Source: Vallitalea longa (GTDB taxonomy: Bacteria; Bacillota; Clostridia; Lachnospirales; Vallitaleaceae). From it: 64,000 nt of DNA. Below the pieces are notes generated by a model. The model was not told the DNA's origin. It made no database searches and worked only from the letters and a program-made list of their open reading frames with translations. The stretch covers positions 682,001 through 746,000 of the forward strand of contig NZ_BRLB01000001.1 of assembly GCF_027923465.1 (NCBI RefSeq). Reading direction: 5' to 3'. The translations under genes were made by a program, and so were the position numbers. Positions 9,421 through 18,144 of this stretch are shown piece by piece (positions within the stretch are counted from its first letter, which is position 1; each line of letters begins with the position of its first letter).

Positions 9421-10383
9421 TTATACTCCACCTCCTTTTAATCTAATCCTTGGGTCAATAACACCATACAATAAGTCAACCACTAGGATAATAGAAATAT
9501 ATAGGAAGCTGAGAATTAAGTTAACACCTAAAATTACAAAGTAGTCATTACTAAATATACCATTTACTAATAATTTACCTAACCCAGGTACACCAAAAAA
9601 CTGTTCAACAATAACACCACCAGTTAATATGTTTACAGCCATTGGTCCTACAATAGTTATTACAGGAATCAAAGCGTTCCTTAACGCATGTCTAAATATT
9701 ACTTTCGGTTTGCTGAATCCTTTAGCTCTAGCTAATAAAATATAGTCACTACTTAATACTTCAACCAATTCAGAACGCATATATCTCATTGTAGATGATG
9801 TAACATATAATGATAGGGAAAGAGCTGGTAATAAACTGGAATATAAGGAATCCCAAGTTGAAATTTTCCTAAGAGCATCAACCGGATTATATATGTATGG
9901 AAACCATCCTAATTTTGTACAGAAAAAATATTGCAGAAATGCTGCCAGCACAAAGTTAGGTATAGATACTCCAATAACAGCCAATATGGTCACCAGATTA
10001 TCCCAGAAGGAATTTCTATATATTGCAGCTATCGCCCCGAGAAAAATTCCAACAATAACACCAAATATTAGAGCTATTGTTCCAATTTTTACAGTATGAG
10101 GTAATTTCATTTTAACTAATTTTGAAACAGGTTGATCTTGCATTTTTAAGGAAACTCCTAAATCTTGTTTAACAATTAAATTCTTTATATACCTAAAATA
10201 TTGCACATAGGATGGATCATCAAGACCATATTTAGCTTCCATCATTTCTATTTGTGCTTGAGTTATCTTAGGATTGGCAAAAGGCGAACCAGGCATTAAC
10301 CTTAATAAAAAGAAGTTAATCGTTACAACAATTAGTACAGTCACAAAGATTAAGATAATCCTCTCAATTGTATAACGAATCAT
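9421..10383 (-). CDS. oppB: Oligopeptide ABC transporter permease OppB
   Basis: Permease that pairs with OppC to form the translocation path. The 320 residues contain the N-terminal helix, the conserved LPHTVKIG start of the permease domain (about residue 94), the ATPase-contact loop RAKGFSKPKVIFRHALRNAL (about 219-238) and about six helices. The stop is one base before the oppC ATG, so the pair is tightly coupled. It is separated from oppA by a stem-loop. Confidence 0.95.
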   Translation of the reverse strand: MIRYTIERIILIFVTVLIVVTINFFLLRLMPGSPFANPKITQAQIEMMEAKYGLDDPSYVQYFRYIKNLIVKQDLGVSLKMQDQPVSKLVKMKLPHTVKIGTIALIFGVIVGIFLGAIAAIYRNSFWDNLVTILAVIGVSIPNFVLAAFLQYFFCTKLGWFPYIYNPVDALRKISTWDSLYSSLLPALSLSLYVTSSTMRYMRSELVEVLSSDYILLARAKGFSKPKVIFRHALRNALIPVITIVGPMAVNILTGGVIVEQFFGVPGLGKLLVNGIFSNDYFVILGVNLILSFLYISIILVVDLLYGVIDPRIRLKGGGV

Positions 10384-10436
10384 TAATTAACCTCCAATCA
10401 ATTAATACTTTAACAAGTTAAAATACTAGTGAACAT

Positions 10437-10466
10437 AAGTTTTGGCAGTATAAACTGCCAAAACTT
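10437..10466 (-). terminator. Intercistronic stem-loop between oppA and oppB
   Basis: A perfect 13-bp palindrome, AAGTTTTGGCAGT with ACTGCCAAAACTT, with a 4-nt loop and no strong T run. Such hairpins downstream of binding-protein genes typically stabilise the upstream message or act as partial terminators, raising binding protein over permease. Confidence 0.7.
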
Positions 10467-10493
10467 TAACTAATATTAATTTTAAATTAAAAA

Positions 10494-12467
10494 TTACTCT
10501 TCAATCTTAATCCATTTATAAACATAATCACAACCTGATTGTTGTTTAACATAATTTTTAAACTTAGGATTACTAAGTGATAATCCACTAACTTGATACA
10601 ATGGAACAATTACTTGGTCATCTCCGAGTAGTATTTTTTCTAATTCTACTAATTTTTCAAAACGTTCTTTTGAGTTTGCTGGATCAGCTAATTCACCAGT
10701 CTTAGCAGATCTTATTGTTTCATCATATGTTGGATTATTATATTTACCATTATTATATTCTGAATCTGCCATAAATATCTCTAAGAAAGTTGGTGAGTCA
10801 GGATAGTCTGGACCCCATCCAGTCCAGTTCATAATGAAATCACCTTGAGCTGTTCTTGCCAATCTATCCCCCCAAGGAATAGTTGATATTTGAACTTTAC
10901 ATCCTGGTAGATTCTTTTCCATCTCATCTTTGATATGAGTTGCATTTTTCTTATCTTCTTCAGTATTACCAAGCATTAAATCAATTGTTACTTCTGTCAT
11001 ACCTAGATCACTCATAACTTCATTCCATAATTTAGTAGCTTCTTCAGGATTGTAAATATTATATCCATCTTTACCATCATATAAATCTTGCGCTACTTCA
11101 CGGAAATCTTTACCATCATGATCTTTACTAGATACAAAACTTCTTGGAACAAAATAATTGGCTGCTACAGAACCGTTTTTAAGAACAACATCTGTAATAT
11201 ATGATTTATCAATAGCGTAATTGACAGCCTTTCTAGCTCTAGCATCTTGTAATACTTTTCTGGCTGGAGTTAAAGCTCCATTCCAAGGGTTCATTTGTAA
11301 GTATTGGATTCCACTATCTGGTACTACTATTGCATCAGGTCTGCTACCATATTTATCAACGTTCTCACCTTTTAAACCAGTTCTATCGATTTCGCCCTCT
11401 AAATACATATTAACAGTTGTATCATTTTTAGCATCTAGAATTACACGAGAATCTATTGCGTCTAACTCAACATTATCAGCATCCCAATAATGTTCGTTTT
11501 TAACTAGATAATGTCTTTCTCCGAGTTTCCAATCTTTAAAGACATAAGCTCCATTATAAAGGAAATCTTCAGCTGTTTTACCATATTTGTCTGCTCCAAC
11601 TTCATTATAGAATTTTTCATTTGCTGGATATAATGAAGGGAAACATAATAAATCAAGTAAATATGGTACAACAGATTCTAGTTCAACTTTGAAAGTATAA
11701 TCATCTTCAGCTGAAATTGCAACTGTTTCAACTAGATTAGCCAATTCTACTTTAGCTTCATCAACAGAACCATAGTTCTTTTCTATATCAGCTAATAAGT
11801 TACTAACCTTATCTTCAAGTTCTTTTTTAGCAGCATCATATTGTTGTTGGGCAGTTTCTTCTTCAGTATCTTCATAATTACTAACTTTCAAGTTAGCTAA
11901 TGATTTTGCATTTTTATCATGAGTAACAATCTCATTTTGTAATTTAAATGCTGTAGCACCGTTTTTAATTGCACATGTTTCAAACAAACTTGCATATTGA
12001 GCTGCTTGATCTGGATCTAATAATTTCTTCCATGCGAATACGAAGTCATTAGCTGTTACTTCACCATAAGGTTCGCCAGCATTAGTTACCCATTGTACAC
12101 CTTTCTTTAAGTGGAATGTATATGTAAGTCCATCTTCTGATACATCATATGTATCTACCATTTCAGGTTTTGGTGTTCCATCAGTACCTTTGACAAATAA
12201 TCCACCAAGAACATTTCCTAGGATTTGGAAAGATATATTATCTGTTGATTGCCATGAAATCAATTTAGGGATGTCTGTTACGTCAATAAGACGTAAAACC
12301 TTCTTATCATCTTGGTCTTCTGCAGGTTCTTTTGCGTCTGTCTTATCCCCTTCAGTTACACTTTCATTACTGTCAATATCAGTCGTTTTTTCCTTATCTT
12401 TGCCACCACATGCTGCTAGTGAAAGTGTCATCGTCAACACTAGTAGTAATGCTAATAATTTCTTCAT
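10494..12467 (-). CDS. oppA: Oligopeptide-binding lipoprotein OppA
   Basis: Extracellular membrane-anchored peptide-binding protein of the Opp importer (SBP family 5). It begins with a lipoprotein signal, LLVLTMTLSLAACGGKD, with the lipidated cysteine at residue 20, followed by an acidic spacer. The family motif LKKGVQWVTNAGEPYGEVTANDF appears in part near residue 125. At 657 residues it is about 100 longer than typical; part of the excess is a helical segment rich in Gln, Lys and Glu (about residues 205-240) that looks like a coiled coil. It is the first gene of the operon. Confidence 0.93.
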   Translation of the reverse strand: MKKLLALLLVLTMTLSLAACGGKDKEKTTDIDSNESVTEGDKTDAKEPAEDQDDKKVLRLIDVTDIPKLISWQSTDNISFQILGNVLGGLFVKGTDGTPKPEMVDTYDVSEDGLTYTFHLKKGVQWVTNAGEPYGEVTANDFVFAWKKLLDPDQAAQYASLFETCAIKNGATAFKLQNEIVTHDKNAKSLANLKVSNYEDTEEETAQQQYDAAKKELEDKVSNLLADIEKNYGSVDEAKVELANLVETVAISAEDDYTFKVELESVVPYLLDLLCFPSLYPANEKFYNEVGADKYGKTAEDFLYNGAYVFKDWKLGERHYLVKNEHYWDADNVELDAIDSRVILDAKNDTTVNMYLEGEIDRTGLKGENVDKYGSRPDAIVVPDSGIQYLQMNPWNGALTPARKVLQDARARKAVNYAIDKSYITDVVLKNGSVAANYFVPRSFVSSKDHDGKDFREVAQDLYDGKDGYNIYNPEEATKLWNEVMSDLGMTEVTIDLMLGNTEEDKKNATHIKDEMEKNLPGCKVQISTIPWGDRLARTAQGDFIMNWTGWGPDYPDSPTFLEIFMADSEYNNGKYNNPTYDETIRSAKTGELADPANSKERFEKLVELEKILLGDDQVIVPLYQVSGLSLSNPKFKNYVKQQSGCDYVYKWIKIEE

Positions 12468-12593
12468 AAAAATCCTCCTTTTAAAATTGTTGTTATCCCA
12501 CCCTAGATATTATTTTTTTATGTATCATTTTAGTCGGGTTTTCTACAATTTTGCAGTACTCTGTGACTAATAATGCAAAATTATACTTAAATA

Positions 12594-12622
12594 ATTATAT
12601 ATCATATTTTTGTCATTGTAAA
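12594..12622 (-). promoter_or_regulatory. Promoter of the opp operon
   Basis: TTTACA and TATAAT are separated by exactly 17 nt on the minus strand, predicting a leader of about 120 nt before oppA. The rest of the 12468-12790 gap contains no gene. Confidence 0.7.
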
Positions 12623-12794
12623 GGTTTTGTTAATAGGTTAACATATCACAACTGTAGCGTATCATAGTATTTTTGTAATAAATTCATCATTTATTTTTGT
12701 CGATAAATAGGTGATTATGTTACTTAAAGTCTATCTGAATCTGGTTGTCTCATCTTTTGCGTATTATTACCCCCAAATGCAAAAGTATTATATG

Positions 12795-12821
12795 TTGAAT
12801 TATAAAATATTATGTTATAAT
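12795..12821 (+). promoter_or_regulatory. Putative promoter of the small membrane protein gene
   Basis: TTGAAT, a 15-nt spacer and an extended -10 (TGTTATAAT) lie about 75 nt upstream of the 12895 start codon. Confidence 0.5.
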
Positions 12822-12894
12822 ATTTATGTTAATCCTAAATATCATAAAGTTATATTTTAAAAAAATTAATATATTAAAATAATTGGAGGTTATT

Positions 12895-13311
12895 ATGAAA
12901 AAAAATGCAAAAAAAATTATTCTATATATAATTATACTTACTATATTTAGTTTAATTCTCTCACTTTTTGACAAAAGAATTAATGTTGGATCCATATCAC
13001 TTTATCATTTAATGTTAGAAAAGTTATTCTTAATCAATATGATTGTATTTATCGTAGCAGGAATAGTTTTTATTGACGACCAAGGTACGTTTAATGTTTT
13101 CAAATATTCAATAAAACACTATAGAGCTACAGTTTCTAAAAAATATAAATATACTTTACAGAAAGAATTTTCTTTAAAATCTCCACAAGACATTAAAAAA
13201 TATCTAAAAGAAAAATACCTTTATGCACCAAAAAAGCATAGTTCAACTACTTTATATTTTTATTGCAGTATTATTATATTAATATTTTATATTTTGTTTA
13301 TCACTCTATAA
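12895..13311 (+). CDS. Small membrane protein, DUF3899-like
   Basis: A 138-residue basic protein with three hydrophobic segments: residues about 8-25, 44-60 and 117-136. The middle carries GIVFIDDQGTFNVFKYSIKH and a lysine-rich cytoplasmic loop. This layout resembles the DUF3899 family of small Firmicutes membrane proteins, but I rate that assignment as tentative. The start at 12895 has a GGAGG site; an upstream in-frame ATG at 12883 overlaps that site and is unlikely. Function unknown. Confidence 0.65.
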   Translation: MKKNAKKIILYIIILTIFSLILSLFDKRINVGSISLYHLMLEKLFLINMIVFIVAGIVFIDDQGTFNVFKYSIKHYRATVSKKYKYTLQKEFSLKSPQDIKKYLKEKYLYAPKKHSSTTLYFYCSIIILIFYILFITL

Positions 13312-13392
13312 TTAATATTAGAGGATTTGCAAATATATTTATTAATTCGAAATAACACTTTTAATTCTTATTTGAAAGGATAATGACAACAC

Positions 13393-13866
13393 ATGGAAAT
13401 TGAAAAGAAATACCTGATAACACTACCTATGAATGAAATAACGAAATATCCACACATTAATATAGAACAAGGCTACATTAGTACCAATCCTGTAATAAGA
13501 ATAAGAAAAACAGATGAAACCTGCTATCTAACTTATAAATCTTCAGGCCTTATGATAAGAGAAGAATTTGAAGAAAAAATATCAAATCAACAATATGACC
13601 ATTTAAAGACTAAAATAGATTTTAATCCAATCACTAAGCAACGCTATTTAATTCCTTTGGATAACTCATTAACAGTTGAATTAGATGTTTTTAGTGGTAA
13701 ATTAAAAGGATTGATTGTTGCCGAAGTAGAATTTCCTAGCAAAGAAGTAGCTAATAACTTCAAACCACCTAGCTGGTTTATACAAGAAGTAACTTGTAAC
13801 CCTCAATTTCAGAACAGTAATTTATGTAAAGAAACTAATATTGATTTTCTGAATATCATTAAATAG
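13393..13866 (+). CDS. CYTH domain protein (triphosphate tunnel metalloenzyme family)
   Basis: The N-terminal MEIEKKYLI is the ExExK signature that opens the CYTH/TTM fold, and alternating acidic and basic strands follow (VIRIRKTD, YLTYKSSG, REEFEEKIS, VELDVFSG, VAEVEFPS). Members hydrolyse tripolyphosphate or thiamine triphosphate, or bind nucleotides. The 157 residues are full length for the short bacterial group. An AAAGGA site lies 12 nt before the ATG. It follows the membrane gene by 81 nt and could share its transcript. Substrate cannot be told from sequence alone. Confidence 0.88.
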   Translation: MEIEKKYLITLPMNEITKYPHINIEQGYISTNPVIRIRKTDETCYLTYKSSGLMIREEFEEKISNQQYDHLKTKIDFNPITKQRYLIPLDNSLTVELDVFSGKLKGLIVAEVEFPSKEVANNFKPPSWFIQEVTCNPQFQNSNLCKETNIDFLNIIK

Positions 13867-13917
13867 AATCTCTTATCTAGATAATAAAGCGTTGAAACTT
13901 TTTTATTCATGTCAATA

Positions 13918-13998
13918 TATAATGATATATATTTAACAAACCTATGTAATAATAATACATTCCATAGAAAATAAATACGTTAAATATATATCATTATA
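13918..13998. repeat. 20-bp perfect inverted repeat in an AT-rich gap
   Basis: Arms 13918-13937 and 13979-13998 are perfect reverse complements over 20 bp (starting TATAATGATATATATTTAAC). They enclose 41 nt that itself contains CTATG/CATAG. There is no T run, so this is not an obvious terminator. The 13867-14330 gap also holds a 65-bp repeat element and a terminator, and no gene. Confidence 0.75.
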
Positions 13999-14225
13999 CA
14001 CTAACAAATTCAATCAATCATTTTAGCCAATTGCTTATTGAAAAACCTCTAACAACCTTATTCTTATTATTCACCAAAACATACTGCTACAAAAACTCTT
14101 CCTATATTAAATAACACTAAAAAAATATAAGACTAAGATTGAATAACAGATTTTTAAGAAAAGCAAATAGCAACTATCCTTATCATTATGTAATTGAAAC
14201 TATTCCATCATAGAAAATTTAATAA

Positions 14226-14290
14226 AGAACGAAGAGGCTACGCCTCATTAAAGATTTCAAGGAAAATAGAAAGTAGAACTTTTCTATTTA
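14226..14290 (+). repeat. 65-bp interspersed repeat, copy 1
   Basis: Matches 56189-56253 in the same orientation at 61 of 65 positions. It contains a small palindrome, GAGGC-TAC-GCCTC, and a second hairpin, ATAGAAAGT with ACTTTTCTAT. It lies between the CYTH gene and the tRNA terminator. Confidence 0.8.
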
Positions 14291-14294
14291 ATTA

Positions 14295-14326
14295 AAAAGC
14301 ACTTGAATAATTTCAAGTGCTTTTTT
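14295..14326 (-). terminator. Terminator of the tRNA operon
   Basis: AAGCACTTGAA pairs with TTCAAGTGCTT, flanked by A and T runs on both sides, so it can stop transcription in both directions. It lies just past the last tRNA. Confidence 0.8.
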
Positions 14327-14332
14327 ACTTAG

Positions 14333-14414
14333 TGCGGATGAAGGGAGTCGAACCCCCACGCCGTTAGGCGCTAGATCCTAAGTCTAGTGCGTCTGCCAAT
14401 TCCGCCACATCCGC
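14333..14414 (-). tRNA. tRNA-Leu (anticodon TAG)
   Basis: The acceptor stem GCGGATG pairs with CATCCGC, with discriminator A. The long variable arm fits leucine. The anticodon loop reads CTTAGGA. No CCA is encoded. Confidence 0.93.
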
Positions 14415-14505
14415 TTATGTGAATTTTACCTTTACAATAATATAACAATTATCTTATTATGTCAAGTAAAATTTTTAATTTTTTCGACTTGTTTTTACAA
14501 GTCCA

Positions 14506-14579
14506 TGAGCCACCTGGGATTCGAACCCAGGACACCTGGATTAAGAGTCCAGTGCTCTAGCCAACTGAGCTAGTAGCCC
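14506..14579 (-). tRNA. tRNA-Lys (anticodon CTT)
   Basis: The acceptor stem GGGCTAC pairs with GTGGCTC with two G-U pairs. The anticodon stem CTGGA/TCCAG encloses loop CTCTTAA, giving CTT. The T-loop TTCGAAT is intact. Confidence 0.92.
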
Positions 14580-14584
14580 ATAAA

Positions 14585-14656
14585 CTGGGTAGGCAGGATT
14601 CGAACCTACGCATACTAGAGTCAAAGTCTAGTGCCTTACCGCTTGGCGACTACCCA
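14585..14656 (-). tRNA. tRNA-Gln (anticodon TTG)
   Basis: The acceptor stem TGGGTAG pairs with CTACCCA, with discriminator G. The anticodon loop CTTTGAC gives TTG. The T-loop TTCGAAT is intact. Confidence 0.93.
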
Positions 14657-14666
14657 ACAATATAAG

Positions 14667-14741
14667 GGTGAGTAATGGGATTCGAACCCACGGCCTCAAG
14701 AGCCACAATCTTGCGCTCTAACCAGCTGAGCTATACCCACC
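14667..14741 (-). tRNA. tRNA-His (anticodon GTG)
   Basis: The acceptor stem GTGGGTA pairs with TACTCAC, with the extra G at -1 opposite C73 that identifies histidine tRNA. The anticodon loop is TTGTGGC. Confidence 0.93.
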
Positions 14742-14779
14742 GTATATTTTTTAAGCAAATAAATAATTAATTGCCTATA

Positions 14780-14854
14780 GCGTGCCTGCAGGGATTCGAA
14801 CCCCGGACACGTGGCTTAGAAGGCCACTGCTCTATCCAACTGAGCTACAGGCAC
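14780..14854 (-). tRNA. tRNA-Arg (anticodon TCT)
   Basis: The acceptor stem GTGCCTG pairs with CAGGCAC. The anticodon stem GTGGC/GCCAC encloses CTTCTAA, giving TCT, which reads AGA, the dominant arginine codon in this AT-rich genome. Confidence 0.93.
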
Positions 14855-14896
14855 ATCACAAGTTCAATGCCTTGCTTGTAATTATTGTTAATTACA

Positions 14897-14967
14897 AGCG
14901 GGTGATGGGAATCGAACCCACGTATCCAGCTTGGAAGGCTGGTGTTCTACCATTGAACTACACCCGC
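14897..14967 (-). tRNA. tRNA-Gly (anticodon TCC)
   Basis: The acceptor stem GCGGGTG pairs with CACCCGC. The anticodon stem CCAGC/GCTGG encloses CTTCCAA. The T-loop is TTCGATT. Confidence 0.93.
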
Positions 14968-14975
14968 AAAAGGTA

Positions 14976-15050
14976 TCGGGGTGACAGGATTCGAACCTGC
15001 GGCCTCTTGAACCCAAATCAAGCGCTCTAGCCAAGCTGAGCCACACCCCG
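14976..15050 (-). tRNA. tRNA-Pro (anticodon TGG)
   Basis: The acceptor stem CGGGGTG pairs with CACCCCG, with discriminator A. The anticodon stem CTTGA/TCAAG encloses TTTGGGT. It is the first gene of the seven-tRNA transcript (Pro, Gly, Arg, His, Gln, Lys, Leu). Confidence 0.93.
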
Positions 15051-15091
15051 GTGCTTATGATATTTACTGTTCTTTTTCGAACGCAAGAGTT

Positions 15092-15120
15092 ATTATACAC
15101 ACGGAATCAACAAATGTCAA
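15092..15120 (-). promoter_or_regulatory. Consensus promoter of the tRNA operon
   Basis: TTGACA and TATAAT are separated by 17 nt on the minus strand, both perfect matches to the housekeeping sigma-factor consensus. The -35 overlaps the stop codon of the upstream phosphoesterase gene. Confidence 0.9.
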
Positions 15121-15614
15121 TACCTTTTTTGTTTTTTTTCCAAATTTTTTATAGTAATATGATATTTTCCATCTTTTTCAATCTCTAAAATCCCGAAACT
15201 ATAGCCTTTTCCGTCTCTTGGTAAAGATATGCTGCCTGGATTAATTAAAGTAATATTATCTACATTTTTAACCAGCGACACATGTGTGTGTCCAAATAAA
15301 ACTATGTCAACATTATTTTCTTTACCAACATTCAAAATAGTATCATACTCCCACTTAACATCATGTAAATGTCCATGAGTAATTAATATCCTAACTCCAT
15401 AAAATTCTAATATCTTAACTTCAGGTGCATAAGATATGAAATCACAATTGCCCTGTACATAATCAATAGGGTATCTATATAATTTCTGTAGCTCTTCTAC
15501 ATCTCTTTCATAGTCACCTAAATGAATTATTCTATCAATATCTTTTGTAGTATTTATCACTTTTATTATATTTCTTAAATTACCATGTGTATCACTAGTT
15601 AGAAGTATCTTCAT
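15117..15614 (-). CDS. YfcE/MJ0936-family metallophosphoesterase
   Basis: Two-metal phosphodiesterase of the calcineurin-like fold. The 165 residues show all metal-binding blocks: DTHGN (about residue 8), GDYERD (33), GNCD (55), THGHLHD (79) and GHTH (110). It is the last gene of a gerM-rph-rdgB set, an arrangement common in Clostridia. A GGAGAG site precedes the ATG. It is a paralogue of the gene at 27002-27547. The physiological substrate is unknown. Confidence 0.9.
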   Translation of the reverse strand: MKILLTSDTHGNLRNIIKVINTTKDIDRIIHLGDYERDVEELQKLYRYPIDYVQGNCDFISYAPEVKILEFYGVRILITHGHLHDVKWEYDTILNVGKENNVDIVLFGHTHVSLVKNVDNITLINPGSISLPRDGKGYSFGILEIEKDGKYHITIKNLEKKQKRY

Positions 15615-15727
15615 ATATTCTCTCCATTATTGATTACACAACTTTCCAACTTCAATATTCTATGCGAGTAAGCTAATTAAAAGGTAGGAAAGTTGAGTTA
15701 ATTATTTATATCTTTAACTAAATATAA

Positions 15728-16339
15728 TTACCTATTGTCATTCATGTAACTTTCCATTTTCAACTTCATACTTCTCAAAGCTTTCCCTCTGTGACTAATC
15801 TCATTCTTAAGTTCATTATCCATTTCAGCAGTAGTACAATCATACTCTGGTACATAAAAGATAGGATCATACCCAAAGCCATTAGTCCCTTTTTCTTCAT
15901 TTATAATATACCCTTCTATTACTTCCTTATTCGTTAAAATGTCTCCATTAGGGAAAGCAACCGCAATAGCACAAACAAACCTAGCAGTTCTATCTTTTTC
16001 CTCTACTCCTTTTAATTTATCTATAATCATCTTATTTTTAATACTGTAAGGAGTATCCTCTCCACCAAATCTAGCAGAATATATCCCAGGTGCCTTATTA
16101 AGATAATCTATCTCAAGTCCTGAATCATCCGCCATAACAATGCAATCTGCTATTTCCATAACTTTTGAAGCTTTTATAACCGCATTTTCCTCAAAAGTGA
16201 CACCATCCTCAACTATATCCATATCAATACCAGCATCCTCCATAGAAATAACTTCATATTTAGTATCCTTCATTATCATATTTATCTCTTTTATTTTTCC
16301 TCTATTTTTAGTGGCAAAAATTATCTTTTCATTTTTCAT
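15728..16339 (-). CDS. rdgB: XTP/dITP diphosphatase (RdgB/HAM1)
   Basis: Hydrolyses non-canonical purine triphosphates (XTP, dITP, ITP) to monophosphates, cleaning the nucleotide pool. The N-terminal FATKNRGKIKEI (residues 8-19), DDSGLEID (about 71) and the APGIYSARFGGE block (about 82) are signatures, with NGFGYDPIFYVPE and SHRGKAL near the C-terminus. The 203 residues are full length. A GGAGAT site precedes the ATG. It lies between rph and the phosphoesterase. Confidence 0.95.
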   Translation of the reverse strand: MKNEKIIFATKNRGKIKEINMIMKDTKYEVISMEDAGIDMDIVEDGVTFEENAVIKASKVMEIADCIVMADDSGLEIDYLNKAPGIYSARFGGEDTPYSIKNKMIIDKLKGVEEKDRTARFVCAIAVAFPNGDILTNKEVIEGYIINEEKGTNGFGYDPIFYVPEYDCTTAEMDNELKNEISHRGKALRSMKLKMESYMNDNR

Positions 16340-16609
16340 AAGTGATATCTCCTATTATTAAAAATTCTTTATATTATACATTAATAAGTTTATTTGTTCA
16401 ATACATAAATCTTCCTTGACTATAATTTAACATTCAAACGTTGTTAAATTCGTATTAGCTAAAAATTATGCTTCTACTAGTTATAGAATTCAAATAAATT
16501 TTAACAATCCAATAATCATAAATGAAGCTAATTTATTCTAACATCTCAATACTTACCTAATCTAATATTCTAGAATAAATAAATCTGCCTAGCTAAATGC
16601 AGCAATAAA

Positions 16610-16639
16610 AAGTGTGTAATATTTAACTTTTACACACTT
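16610..16639 (-). terminator. Stem-loop downstream of rph
   Basis: On the minus strand AAGTGTGTAA and TTACACACTT pair, followed by TTTTTATTG. It lies about 140 nt past the rph stop and could end or attenuate transcription before rdgB. The rest of the 16340-16776 gap shows no gene. Confidence 0.6.
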
Positions 16640-16776
16640 CTCTACTATAAGTTAGCACAATACAAACAACAATCTATCATACTAGAGCCATACTATCCTT
16701 TAAATAGCTCATAATGCTCCATATTTATAATTAGTCATCAGATACTATTAATGCAGTTCTAAAATTCAAATCTAAG

Positions 16777-17493
16777 CTATTCTAACGCTTCTTTCTGCAA
16801 TTTGATAAGCTCCCCAATACCTTTTTCTCCTAACTCCAATAACTTATTCAATTGTTCCCTATTAAACGGAGATTCTTCTCCTGTACCTTGAACTTCAATA
16901 AACTCTCCTTTATCGGTCATAACGACATTCATATCAACTTTTGCATGACTATCTTCTTGATAACACAAATCCAATATTTCCTCATCATTAACTATTCCAA
17001 CACTTATAGCACCAACAAATGCTGAAATAGGCATTTTATCGATGGCTCCTTCATCAAGAAGCTTTTTACAAGCTAACATTAAAGCTACGAAAGCACCTGT
17101 AATAGAAGCAGTACGAGTTCCTCCATCTGCTTGAATAACATCACAATCTAAAGTTATTGTTCTCTCACCTAATGCTTTATAATCCACTACAGACCTTAGT
17201 GCTCTACCTATAAGCCTCTGTATTTCAACTGAACGATTATTTTTCTTCAATCTGTTGATATCCCTATTATTTCTATCTGATGTCGCTCTTGGTAACATTG
17301 AATATTCAGCAGTTACCCATCCCTCACCTGTGTCCTTTTTAAAAGGTGGGACTCTATCTTCTACTGATGCATTACATATAACCTTAGTCTCGCCCATTTC
17401 TATTAATACAGATCCTTCTGGATACTTAATAAAGTCTTTGGTTATCTTAACTCTCCTATGTTCATTATTTTTTCTTCCATCAATTCTCTTCAA
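16777..17493 (-). CDS. rph: Ribonuclease PH
   Basis: Phosphorolytic 3'-5' exoribonuclease that trims tRNA 3' ends. The N-terminal [11 protein letters not shown], the [14 protein letters not shown] block (about residues 58-71), the [20 protein letters not shown] stretch in part (about 75) and the [15 protein letters not shown] active-site region (about 120) are clear. The start is TTG at 17493 with an AAGGA site 10 nt upstream. The in-frame context and the overlap of 14 nt with the upstream gerM-like gene indicate translational coupling. The 238 residues are the usual length. Confidence 0.95.
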   Translation of the reverse strand: MKRIDGRKNNEHRRVKITKDFIKYPEGSVLIEMGETKVICNASVEDRVPPFKKDTGEGWVTAEYSMLPRATSDRNNRDINRLKKNNRSVEIQRLIGRALRSVVDYKALGERTITLDCDVIQADGGTRTASITGAFVALMLACKKLLDEGAIDKMPISAFVGAISVGIVNDEEILDLCYQEDSHAKVDMNVVMTDKGEFIEVQGTGEESPFNREQLNKLLELGEKGIGELIKLQKEALE

Positions 17494-17974
17494 TTGTTTT
17501 CATCCTTTCTTCCCAATCATTTCTTGTGTATTTATTTATGCTTGTTCCTTCAACAAGTAAATCATCATTATCCTCTATGAAAAGTGTAAATTCATTGATT
17601 TCTTCAAAATCAAATACCGTAGCTAGGATTTGATTAACTAAAGCGTCTTCTGTAGCTGTTCCACCATAATTTAGTATATTTCTAGATATCTGTATTTCCA
17701 GAGAACCATTAATATACAATATATTAGTTATTTTAACTCCAAAAGGTATAAATGAATTTAATTCATCATCATTATCAAATAAACTTTGTAATGTATATTG
17801 TATGTTTTCTTCTAAATTTTTATTATTCTTGAATTCAATTTCTTTATTAACTATTTTTCCTTCTTCACATTGATCAAAATCATAAAAAAATATACTTTGT
17901 TTTACCATAATTGAATTTGTAATTAATCCAATAGCTATACATGTAACTAGTAATGACTTATTAACACTATACAT
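17480..17974 (-). CDS. GerM (GerMN) domain protein
   Basis: Membrane-anchored or secreted protein of 164 residues with a hydrophobic N-terminus ([12 protein letters not shown]) and a GerMN domain. The diagnostic part is [20 protein letters not shown] (about residues 101-120), followed by [17 protein letters not shown]. In Bacillus, GerM is needed for normal sporulation and germination. A GGGGAAGGG site precedes the ATG, and the 3' end overlaps rph. Its pairing with rph is seen widely in spore-formers. Confidence 0.85.
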   Translation of the reverse strand: MYSVNKSLLVTCIAIGLITNSIMVKQSIFFYDFDQCEEGKIVNKEIEFKNNKNLEENIQYTLQSLFDNDDELNSFIPFGVKITNILYINGSLEIQISRNILNYGGTATEDALVNQILATVFDFEEINEFTLFIEDNDDLLVEGTSINKYTRNDWEERMKTIEEN

Positions 17975-18105
17975 AACCCTTCCCCTTTCATTTGTAAATA
18001 TTTGGTAATTATATTTTATACCTAATTAGCAAAAGCTACAATAGTGTTTTTTTGTAATAAAATAAGTATCCTTGTAAGTAACCGTACTTTAATTATTATA
18101 TATAA

Positions 18106-18140
18106 CCATAGGGAACAATAAATTATTGTTCCCTACCATT
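18106..18140 (-). terminator. Palindrome after the amidase gene
   Basis: TAGGGAACAATA and TATTGTTCCCTA form a near-perfect stem with almost no loop, immediately after the amidase stop. There is no good T run, so terminator function is likely but not certain. Confidence 0.5.
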
Positions 18141-18144
18141 AATT

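Noticed and set aside
13867-14332. CRISPR array
   Set aside because: The repeats present are one inverted repeat and one 65-bp element; there is no series of regularly spaced direct repeats.
14782-15100. Short frames on both strands across the tRNA cluster
   Set aside because: They cover intact tRNA genes and are artefacts of translated tRNA sequence.
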